This document shows, piece by piece, positions 32,370 through 43,300 of a stretch of 64,000 nt of DNA. The stretch is from Elmis aenea (Eukaryota > Arthropoda > Insecta > Coleoptera > Elmidae). Numbering within the stretch: the stretch's first letter is position 1; each line of letters begins with the position of its first letter. Under the pieces are notes generated by a model that was given only the letters and a program-made list of their open reading frames with translations, did not search any database and was not told where the DNA came from. The translations under genes were made by a program, and so were the position numbers. Location of the stretch: assembly GCA_947652605.1 (NCBI GenBank), contig CANTFG010000166.1, positions 186,001 through 250,000 of the forward strand, given 5' to 3'.

Positions 32370-33326
32370 CAGCGGCGTGCGGTCCATGGATGCGTTGGAT
32401 GCGGCGCATCCCCTAAAATTCACGTCAAGAATTTTTTTTTCTGTATCATATTTGAATTTCGTGTAGCTTTATTTGATTTTATTTTTTGTTACGTGATAAT
32501 TTTATTTATTATATACGATGTTTTGCCTGCTCGAAAATTTGCGTTATATAATCTACATCCAGCGAGCGGCTGACTAAATATGTGCGATACACAGCGCTAG
32601 CGATTGTGAGCCCGACTGAGGGATGCGTTTCTGATTGTGGATTCGAAATTTGCGTTCTTGGCGCATGCGCACTGCGATGCAGTCCCTAGTCTATTGCCCG
32701 CATCGTTGCTTTACTTAACAGCTAGGGGAAGCGATTACTCTCATGGTTCCTCTGTGTGGGGCAACTGTTATATGGTAGGGCAGCCGCACTCGATTGATAT
32801 TACCGCACGCTACAAAATGATCATTTCCGTTTTCCGTTGTAAATTGATTTTTGTTTACTTTCTTTAAATCAATCTTCTTCTATTTAAATAAGCTTAACTC
32901 TATTTTTAGTGCACTGTTTCGCTACTTAGAATTTTGATTATTATTTAATACGACCCATAATACGGATGAAACTGTGGTTAATAATAATTGCAATTTTTGA
33001 TTGAAAATTTAAGGAATATGAAAAGAATTTTCCGGATTTTAATACAATTAATTTGCACTATACCTTCCACGAGCGCATCGGCTGAACGATCGTTTTCGAC
33101 AATGAAAAGAATAAAAACATTTACCAGAAGCAGCCAAAATGACGATAGACTGTCTGCTGTCGCTTTAATATCAATTGAAAAATAATTGTTGCTAAATATG
33201 AAAAATGAAAAAAGATTGTATGACGTTGCTATAGGCGAATTTTGTAAAAAAGATCGTAGAATAAAATTAATTTAAAAAATAATAAATTGTTCGTTTTTTT
33301 GGTTGAAAAGTCACCGCACGCCACTG
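32370..33326. mobile_element. hAT element remnant
   Basis: CAGCGGCGTGCGGT at 32370 and its inverse ending CCGCACGCCACTG at 33326 are flanked by the 8-bp duplication ATCTCAAT (32362-32369, 33327-33334). The second copy of repeat L near 55865 has the site without insertion (CCAATCGCAACACATTTTTT). The remaining 957 bp keep only the C-terminal transposase piece. Confidence 0.85.
32988..33185 (+). pseudogene. hAT transposase C-terminal dimerisation domain
   Basis: The frame contains STSASAERSFSTMKRIKTFT and RLSAVALISIEK, the hallmark hAT dimerisation motif (S-x-x-x-E-R-x-F-S...R...L). About 65 residues remain from a protein normally 500-700 long. N-terminal zinc finger and catalytic core are deleted. 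Confidence 0.75.
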
Positions 33327-33588
33327 ATCTCAATATATTTTTTGTGTGTTATTGTTCTGCTCCATATGTATAGCGGGAATCTGTGCTGGTTTTAAACATT
33401 TTTACTAGCGACACCTGAATAAGCTAAATCAAAACACGGAACAGCGTTGCATTCCTATAGCAGTAGAGTCCTGCAGTCGGGCCGGAAGCCGCAGGTACCC
33501 GCGAATTACATTCAAAGCGGGTTGGTTCGCGGTTCCTTGTATATTACGAGAGAAGTACGATATTAAAGGTACAGGTATTGAGTATTCC

Positions 33589-33768
33589 AAGTGTGAAGTG
33601 CGTGCCGTTATCCGATTTTTGCAGGCCGAAGGAGTTAACCAGAGCGAAATTCATCGCAGATTAGAGGGCGTTTATGGCCCGAAGGTCTTAAACCGAAAAA
33701 GTCAGTGTTTGGTGCAAAAAATTTAAAGATGGACGAACGGACCTCTGTTCTTCTCCGGATCATCAATG
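33589..33768 (+). pseudogene. mariner-type transposase N-terminal helix-turn-helix fragment
   Basis: Frame 1 reads KCEVRAVIRFLQAEGVNQSE and IHRRLEGVYGPKV. After a frameshift near 33705 it continues WCKKFKDGRTDL. This is the Mos1-like DNA-binding N-terminus of mariner-family transposases. No catalytic domain follows; at about 33769 the sequence becomes a family E element edge. Confidence 0.65.
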
Positions 33769-33885
33769 ATTTAATTTCTCTTCGGCTTAAACTGAGCACA
33801 GAATTAAGCAACTCTGCGAAATTGAAACTCATGCTCTAGCTTTTATGATAAGTGAGATCTCCATGCTCGAATTTCAAACGCTTTG
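33769..33885. mobile_element. Family E element edge (inverted duplicate partner of 7721)
   Basis: Ends CATGCTCGAATTTCAAACGC...G at 33885 beside TA. The flank TATTCCGTGTCAATTTTATT matches the reverse complement of the sequence before 7721, so this insertion predates the segmental duplication. Confidence 0.55.
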
Positions 33886-34104
33886 TATATTCCGTGTCAA
33901 TTTTATTGTTATGTATGTAAAATAACTCCACAATCATTACTAAATTTTTATATTTTTATTTTTCAGTATTTAAGTTTATGTTGATATAAAATAATTCTTA
34001 GGGGTACTTGAGAACTAGTAAGCACCTTAAGGGGTACGCCAAGGAAAAATGATAAAAACCACTGCCTTACATGATAGCAATAAACAACATTTAAATTTTA
34101 TTAT

Positions 34105-34110
34105 TTTATT
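34105..34110 (-). terminator. Poly(A) signal AATAAA of the protease-homologue gene
   Basis: AATAAA on the minus strand, 50 bases past the stop codon, conserved in the duplicate copy at 7498-7503. Confidence 0.65.
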
Positions 34111-34159
34111 CAGAGTACCAATACAAGAATATCTGGTACGTTATTAGAAGTATTAATAA

Positions 34160-34333
34160 TTAATTAATACGTTCTTCACCATGGGTTTCTTTAGTTATGG
34201 TTGTTCGAAGCCACTTGCTGTTAAGAGAGATGCTCACATAACTGGCTACAGTTCCTACGGCTCCACAATCAACTTTGTTTATTAAAATTCCAACGATTTC
34301 ATCTTCAAAAGAAAGTGATGAACCATAATCCGT
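34160..34333 (-). CDS. Protease homologue exon 7 (mutated active-site motif and C-terminus)
   Basis: Acceptor TTTGTTTCAG|ACG. Reads TDYGSSLSFEDEIVGILINK, later VDCGAVGTVASYV and SKWLR, with stop TAA at 34162-34160. Joined to exon 6 it gives C-L-T-D-Y-G-S-S-L where active enzymes have C-x-G-D-S-G-G-P-L. Confidence 0.9.
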   Translation of the reverse strand, partial: TDYGSSLSFEDEIVGILINKVDCGAVGTVASYVSISLNSKWLRTTITKETHGEERIN

Positions 34334-37300
34334 CTGAAACAAAAAAAAATGCAGGTTGAGCAATTATTATTGAATTATTAAGGATTTTGTGCTCTCAGGA
34401 ACCCCGGTAGCACAAAATATTGGGCCAACATTGGCTAAAAATTGACATACAATACTGGGAAGTTATAGATAGGTATTTCAACATTTTTAAATATTGGTGA
34501 AATATTTTAAATTAATATTAGTCCTATAACATTTTCTTATAAAGGATCCATATTATTAAATAATATTAGATTAATATATCGCATTGATATTGGTGAAATG
34601 TATAACTATACTATACACTATTAAAAATATATTTAACCAATATTATTCATCCCGATTGGTAAATGTTATACAGGGTGTATCTGAACGATGTAGCATAATT
34701 TCTACGGGCAAAAAAATCTACATAGAAAAATAGGATGATTTAGCCCTTCATGCCTTATAGAAAGTTGCACCGTTGCTAAGTTACAGCCCCATGAAGAGGA
34801 GATGAAAAATTGTTTCTTATTGATAAATCAAGAACGCTTTGACCTACAACATTTATATTTGGCACGTATTCTACAATGAGCAAGCATAGTCTTATGCATA
34901 AGTTTGAGTGAAATCCCACCATAGGAGGAGCTACAATTGATAATAGCAGAGAAAAAACCTGCTGTATTTTTTTTTGTCGATCGCAATTTCACTTTTTTAT
35001 TGTAACATTCGGATAGGTGGGTCAAAAATGTACATTTTTAGTACCTAACTTAAAGTTTTTTGATAGGAACCATTGTTTTGGAGAAAAACTCGATATTATT
35101 AAAATAAAACTCTGAGATTTATTGAAAGTATTTAACAAAAACTAGTTTATCGTGATTTAACAAACAAAACAAATATAGTCAGATGTCATATTTTCGTTTA
35201 TTGTAACAATCAGCGCCCTCTTGTTATAGGATTTTGCTCCTAATTTTTATTTTATTTTTTTTAAACTACTAGATTTGGAAGAAAAAAATTTAAATAAATT
35301 GGAGCAAAATTCTATTACAAGAGGGCGCTGATTGTTACAATAAACGAAAATATGACATCTGACTACATTTGTTACATTTGTTAATTCACAGTAAACTAGC
35401 GTTTTTTAAATTGTTTCAATAAATTTCAGAGTTATATTTTAATAACATCGAGTTTTTTTCCAAAACGATGGTTCCTATCAAAAAACTTTAAGTTCTAAAA
35501 TTGTACACTTTAGACCTACCTATCCGAATGTTACAATAAAAAATGAAATTACGATCGACAAAAAAAAATACAGCAGGTTGTTTTTCTGCCATTATCGATT
35601 ATAGCGCCCCCTATGGTGGGATTTCACTCAAACTTATGCATAAGAATATGCTTGCCTATTGTAAAATACGTGCCAAATATAAATGTTGTAGGTCAAAGCG
35701 TTCTTGATTAATCATTAAAAAAAAAATCATCTCCTCTTTATGGGGCTGTAACTTAGCAACGATGCAACTTTCTATAAGGCATGATGGGCTAAATCGTCCA
35801 ATTTTTCTATGTATATTCATCAGTAGAAATTATGCTACATAGTTCAGAAACTCTCTGTATATGCATAAATCTCCTTCATATGTTTTTATGGTTTTAAAAT
35901 GTTAATATCCAATAATAGTCCAATAAGGCTGTATTAATGGTTTATTCAAACTAGAAATATAAAAAAATATACAGAAAACCAAGGATAATTTCCTTACAAA
36001 TCTGTATTTGGCTGACAATTTCATGCCATAACTGCAATACTTCAAGACTAATCTGAAAGTTTTCCAACAACAACTAGGAGCACTATTGATATCCCACTAA
36101 ACCACAAATCGATGTCCGACTCAGGACTTCCATAGAAATTTGGTATAGAAGCCGCCACTTTTTTTAATTTCATTCTAGCATTCTCACTAACTATCATAGC
36201 TTTTACTGCATTGGCTATTATATCATCAACCGACATGATAATGCTTTCGTGTTCACTCATTTTTTAAATTGAAAACACGTGGTAAAACTTAACCTAAAAA
36301 TGTGTTTTACAAATAGAGGACAACCGTGTTTGGAAGCATAAAGCGGGCACTTTGAATACATTAAATTCTAATTTTTTATGTCAACGTTTATTATTTGCTT
36401 TTATTTCTATTAATAATTAATTTTTAATACATTTCCGTTGATAGTTATAGTATAATTTTTGAGATTTGATAGTTTTTTGTTATGTTAAATAGACTGTTTG
36501 CTATAATTTGAATGAACTTTGAACTGATTTTTCACAAAATTTTTCTTATGATGCATACTTTTTTAATACATTCAGAATTAAATTCTCTTTCCGAATTTAA
36601 AAAAAAATTAAACTATGTAATTAAAAAAAAAAACAGCTGCCTATCGCGGATTTGACAAACGTCACTAAATGTTTGTTGAGGTTATTTTCAATAATTAAAA
36701 AGTTATAGGGGTGCGACAGTAAAACTGAATCACCCGGTATATAAGGCAATAAATTATTTTTTCCACATTGCATAACTAAAAATGTAATACAAAACTGTAA
36801 CATTCTCGAATGCCAGACTAGGAACAAAATCTACTTTGGAATACCGAAATTATTGAAAAAAAAAATACACAGAATGCTTTGTGTAGTACAAAGGGCTCGA
36901 GATTTTTATTGAATTACCTGTGGAAATTAAACAAATGCCAAAATAAAATTTTAAAAAGATATGCATAGAATATGTAAAAAATAATGTTGTGAACATGCAT
37001 CAAATAAATTTTGAATTAATGGTGTTACTAGAGATCTTGTGACCCTAATTGAAAAAAAAAAACCATCATCCCGATTTACTTCGATCCATAAAAAGGTGTA
37101 AGTCAAAAAATTCAGAGTTCCAATAGCCAACTTTTTGAATAATGATGGCTTTTGGCAGAACTTAAATAACTATTAAGCAATAATAAAGTCCTTATTTATA
37201 ATTAAACACTTCGTTGATAATCAAATTAAGTGTTCGAACTGACATCCATTGGTTTTCTGACAAAAGGCAAACCTTTTCACAAATAGTTATACTACATTGT

Positions 37301-40300
37301 TCAAGGGACACTTTCAGTTGAGATTCTTACTTAGCACATACAAACACACTTCTTTGCTAATTTACCATTCTCTTATCTCTAACGGTTTTTGGTATGGTTT
37401 AATTACGATAATTAAACAGTTTACATACCAGACAATTGCGTTCTCCCATGCTGTGGTTATAGTTGGTGCATAAATTGCTTTGTTTGTCATACGTGCCTTT
37501 TAGAAGATCCTTGCATTTATCGTTATATTTTACTTTACCAAACCATACAGATTCTTCTCTTTTGGTTACGAAGCTCTAAAACAAACAAAACAAAACATTT
37601 ATAACATATTGACTTGCATTGTCAAAGTCGCGATCGCGTCCGCGTTTAAAGTCTGTGCATGTTTCTCTGCACCGCGGTTTTGTGATTCGCCTCTTGCATG
37701 TTACAACCAAGAATTCTTGTACGGCCACACAAGTTCTTCGGGTAGCAAGAAATATTTAAATTTCAGAACAAGACAATCGTGAAGCGACCATCTCATCAAC
37801 CGGAAGCTCGTCAGACGTTTCTCGGTCAACGGTTGAACGTAGTCCCCTGTAGACGCCAGTCCGTGGCGGTCCGATAAGTGCGCGAGTTTTATCGACGGCC
37901 CAACCCACACGCGACGTCGGAGACCCCCTCGCGTCCTTCGACTCCACGATAATCCGTGACTTCGCCGTCTTAGTCAAAATGGTCACCGTTTAGGCAATTC
38001 GTAGCCGTTAAGCATTCCTTCTGACAACCATCATCCAATAAAACCTTCCCAACCCTCAATAAAATACTTGGCGAAATTTCGTATAATTTCTTACAACGTT
38101 ATACGAAAACAAAATTCTTTTCAACAATATAACGTGACCATTTTTGAAACCACGTGTTACACAACCCAAGTACATAAATGCCAGTGCAGGCGTAATTAAT
38201 ATTACCACTGTTTTTTTTTAAATCAATGTTCAACTCCAAAACATCGGTCAGCGACACCGTAAATATAACATTTAATAAACGGATTGGCGACAATATGTTA
38301 TGCACAAAGGGTGCCCCAGATAACATTTTCAGCACGGGGAACACGTTTATTATAAGAGATAAAGGTTTGCTTAAATTAGTTGAATTATTCCTGAGTATGA
38401 GAGGAGCTACAATAAATTTTTAAAAGTGCAAAATACCTCTTACTTCAGATGTTCAAATATTAAAATGTTAAATTTAATGTTTCTCGTAACTTAATCGTCT
38501 TAATCATTAGATCAATTTTATTAGTACTTTCTCAAGCTTCTTTTAAATAGAGAATGTAAGTGATATTTTGGATTTTTTTTAAAATCGCTTACCATTGTCA
38601 AGATTATACCCCTACCTACTTAGTTTTTTGGTATGGGCCGCGAAGTTGGCTATAACAGTTAAATGTGCTTTTTTCCCTCTTTTTAATGTGATATTACTTG
38701 CTTTATCAACTTTTATTAATGTCACAAAATCAAGAAAAATCGTATTTTACAAATCACTTATCAAGCCATCTATGGAGTAAAAACAAAAAACAACTAACTA
38801 AATTTCAAATTACAGTATCAATCAATATCATTTATTAGAATTTTATAGTACCTATTGTTGTGTAATTCGATAGTCCTTGCAATAATTTATATAATAATTA
38901 TGGTTACATTTAAAAATAACGATAAATTTGACATGTTGAGATGATACATTCTTTGTACAAACTGTGTAGAAGCTGAGCGAATGTAGTTGGAATTGTATAC
39001 CGAGAGAAGGTAACGAATGACGCGTAATTACAGAAATTTGGAAATAAATTTAAAAGAACATGGTTTCTTCGAGAAATCAACCAAAAATCCAAAACAAATC
39101 GATGAAGAATTACAATTACCTGTTTTTGCAGTTGCTATGGCAAAGAATGTAGCATCTCAACTTGTCAAATTTGCTACAAAGACTATCAAATTACACAACG
39201 GTACTATAAAATTCTAAAAAATGATACCACAGTCAATTGGTCACTGTTATTTGACATTAAATTAGTTATTTTTTGCCACACCAAGATGGCTATTTTTAAG
39301 GAAAAAAGACTGAAAAGAATCTGGCAGAATACGAGGTCACCGGAAAATTAAAACAATAATTTAAATCGCGCAACTATTTACTCAAACATGTTCTGGATAA
39401 GGACCGGATCGAAAAGATTTAGCAATATCTAAAAAATCTTACAGCAACAAAAGCAACGTACTCTTTATGACAGGCCACAAAGTACCTGAAACTTAAAACA
39501 CAAGCTGTAAACCCAATCAGAAATAATGAAAGTAGTTGGGCTCGAAGCGATGCCGAAGAGGCTGGAGTCTTTGCAGAACACCTATTTTAAGTGTTCAGGC
39601 TATGTACCTGAGGAATAACACGAACAGGCCGAAATCCATAACTTTCTTATTTTTCCCTGCAACTGTCACCCCCCTACTATAAAAATAGCGGAAGTGAGAT
39701 AAATATGTTATCGCTCGACATCTAAACCCTAAAAAGGCCCCGGGTTACGATCTAATTACTAGTAAAGTTTTGATTTGAGAGAATAATCCAATGAAGGAAT
39801 TAGGTTATTAACCTATATAATGTCATTTTAAGAACTGAGCACTCCATTGGGGTGGGTTTAAATAAAGCTGCATCTTTATGAGTAAGGGATCAAAAATATT
39901 GAGATAAGGGTAGCGGTCTGTTAGAAGAGCCCAGGCGGCCATTTGCATGATGTGCTATTGTCGCAGCTGTACTTTTGCTAAATTATTTTCAAACTCGTCA
40001 GGCTAAGTGCATGTCGGTATTTTGTATTGGAGATGTCGGGCGGAATTGGACCCATAAATAACCTCTCAGAGTGCTAAGCTCGGCCAGCAAGCTAAGAAAC
40101 AAGTACGTGCTATTGTATTGAAAGTGTAAAAGACTTTATTGATAGAATTGGACTTTCCTACGCTTTGGGCGAAATGTACCACCCGGGTATTGTAACGGTC
40201 GCGAGGGAATTTGACGTGGGGTGGTTTTGCGAAAACCTTAGATAAAACGGGAACTTGCTGGGCAGACGCCGTGGTCTGCGGGCGGGTTGCACTTCCAACG

Positions 40301-43300
40301 GCCCTCGTACGGCCTTTGGAGTTCGTAAGTGCGTTTGTTCAACAAATTGTTAAAATCGAACCAAGTTGTTTAGTTGCATTTGCGTCCCATACCAGTATCA
40401 TTCTGAATATAGGTAAGTGTATTATCAGTGTTTGTTGTAAATAAATATAATTACTGTCAAGCGAGTGTCTCATTTATTGATCAAGTAAGTGGTTGCTGGA
40501 GTATTTGTCCCGACGGCTGAGAAGCTCCATAGTTTACCGCGACACTATTTCACACATTATCTGTCTCTTTTTTTTTTTTTTTAAGAATTACAAAAAATTA
40601 GTTAAGTAATTCTTTGTAGTTTTATTAATAATAACAAATCCTGCATCTCTTGTAGAAACGCAGTTTAGAAAAATAAGTAATTTTTAGCCTGTCAAACAAT
40701 TTTTTTTAATGCCTGACCGCGTTTATGTAAATTCTCTACTACTACTAGCAACTTCCTTCTTTTATATCGCAAAAATATATTTAACTTACGTGTTCGGATT
40801 GCAATGAGGATAAAAGCATCGTCTTGTTTATAAATGGTTTATAGAACAACGTTTCTTTGGTAATTCTGGCCGGACGAACATCGGGACCATACGTAAATCG
40901 ATCAACGGTCTGTAGACACATAAATACGAATGTTTGTTATACTGTGTGCACATTAATTATTAAGTTGTATCGTTTGGTTTAGGATGGTTGAGGCGGATTC
41001 CTAACATAGGGATCAAGTTTATTGTAACAGCTACAGTGTAGGTTTAAATTTAAAAATGTTGCTCATATGTATGCTAAATAATAAAAGCAAAAGAGTATCA
41101 GGTTGATTCATCCTGCAACGTGCACACCTTTAAAATTTGCAACCCCATGGAGATGACGGAATTGGTGATCACTGCAATGTTCTCTAAGTGAAACTGCTTC
41201 AACTCTACCAGATTATTCGATTCACGTCGAGAGTGTTCGCGAACGCGCAGGCGTATATAAGCGAGCGCGCTACGGACAGTCAGTCAGTTGGAGATAGAAC
41301 GTTGAAGTGGCCACCATGCACACCGTCACGGCCGCAAAGTTGCATCGCCTGTAGGCGTTACAATACGATTTAATGGGATTAAGTTGTTTGTTAAAAAAAT
41401 TATAGAAAATGACACTATAAAAAATACCTGAACTAGTCCTATATCGTAAACTGAATCGTACATTTTTTGATGATGTTTACAACCATGATGGATGTGTACA
41501 CTTTTTATATTTAAAACATGGAACCGCATTCCGTGGTTGTTAAAATCAACATATTTGACCAACAGATCATTAGGGGTTTTCTGCTCTTTGTTGTCACTGA
41601 AACAGTTATTAAAACATTATTGTTTACATCAGTGGTGCGCAACTTTTTTTCACTTGCGACCAGGGATGGGGAGTCGGCGGAAAGAGAACCGACTTCCGAC
41701 TCCTGAGTCGGTATTATTTAAAACCGACCTCTTTTTAAAAAAGAACGAAATTAGTATATATTTACTACTACAGTGAAGCCGGTTGTATTTTTTTTTTCGT
41801 TCTTATGAGTATTTAATGGCGAACAGAGTTTATTTTAGTGTGTTTACTAAAAAAAAAAACGAAAATGTAAAAAATAAGTGTTTTTAAAACACATTAAGTG
41901 TCGCAATGTTAACCAAAAAGAGATCTCTAGGGCCAAACGTATTTAAACACATGTTTTGTTTAATTAATTTCTCAAACATAATATAAAATCACAGGCCAAA
42001 AGGAGTACCTGAACCCACAGGCCAATATAGTTAGAACTACATGATTCTCTTATAGATGTGCGAAACCACTGCTGTCTCCCGTGGCTCGGAAATAAAAATG
42101 ACGTGAGAGACATACCGCGTCTCACGCGGCCTGGGAGGAAAAAAAAGTGTGAGACAAAATTTGTCGTGACACAACATTTAATATTTTCTCATATGGCACT
42201 TAACGTGTTAAATAAAAATATAAAATGTTCAACAATTCGGTTACACCGCGGTTATCATATAACGCGGGTTTGCGAGGTTGTATCCGACCCGCGTTATAAG
42301 TGACTTTGATTGGATTTGGTATTTTACCAAAAGTAATATAATACTGTAATTGTATGCTAGGACAGTTAAATGTAAAATGTGAAAAATGAACATCATAAAT
42401 TTATAAATGCTAATGCGAAAAATATTTGATTAGTTTCACATTTTTAATAATTCACATTTCTGCTTATACGTATCGTAAGCTCGGCGTTTTATACCCTTAG
42501 ATCAACATTTAAAAAAGATTATTTTTTTAAAATTTTATGAAGTTTTTGTAAAAAAACTGAAAGAATAATAGCAATTAAAAATAGGTACCTACGCATTAAA
42601 TAAAATAAAGCACATTAAATTTCGCTCAATTTTTATACTTAAATTTTACAGAAACGAGACACATGTAGTTTATTTTTGATATCAAAAATTGTGTATTTTT
42701 TGTACTTCCATATTATACACAAAATGTAGCCAAAAATGTGCTCAATATAAGATACTTTGTATTTTTTTTTACTAGAACACCCTGCATTTTTTATACTTTT
42801 TAGTTGCAAAATAAATGTTTTTAAAAACGTATAAGTTTTTTTTGTACCTAAAATCAATCGTTTTTGATTTATTTAAGTTTTTATGAAATATTGACAGAAC
42901 AGGACTTAAACAAATATTAATATTTCATCAAAAAGTCAGTTCTACAGGTTAAAAATATAACATTTGACGGTAATGATCTATGATGTATGGTTAGTACAAA
43001 CTACAATGAATATACGAAAATCAGTTTCACACTTTGTAGTTAATCGGTTTGGATTGATTGTTAATAACGATTAAAACCGAACATATCGCCGTTTACAATT
43101 TAGCGGGGTACCATGAATTGCTAAGAAACAAAAACAAAAATGTAAATGGACTTTTAAATTTTATATCTCATATTTATTATAAAAGTACAAAATAATCAGA
43201 TAAAATTTTATTTTATTTAAAGGCGTATTGTGCTAATTTACATATTATTAATACACACGATGTATTTATAATCTAAATAATCTGGATAGAATAATAGGGG

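Larger units (their letters stand above)
33886..36256. repeat. Segmental duplicate partner of 5070-7722 (inverted)
   Basis: Covers the 3' flank, exon 7 and part of intron 6 of the protease-homologue gene. The inserted palindrome at 34671-35857 is unlike the one in the partner although both occupy the same TA. Confidence 0.8.

Noticed and set aside
37429..37575. An apparent frameshift in exon 6
   Set aside because: It came from misreading a short A/T run; on recount the exon is 147 nt and open throughout.
40029..40547. Calling this a certain solo LTR
   Set aside because: TG...CA ends and AATAAA are present, but no target duplication or second copy was found; kept as tentative only.
41492..41776. 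Plus-strand ORFs over exon 4
   Set aside because: They lie antisense to a splice-bounded exon that fits the protease-homologue phases and has the DIGL motif.
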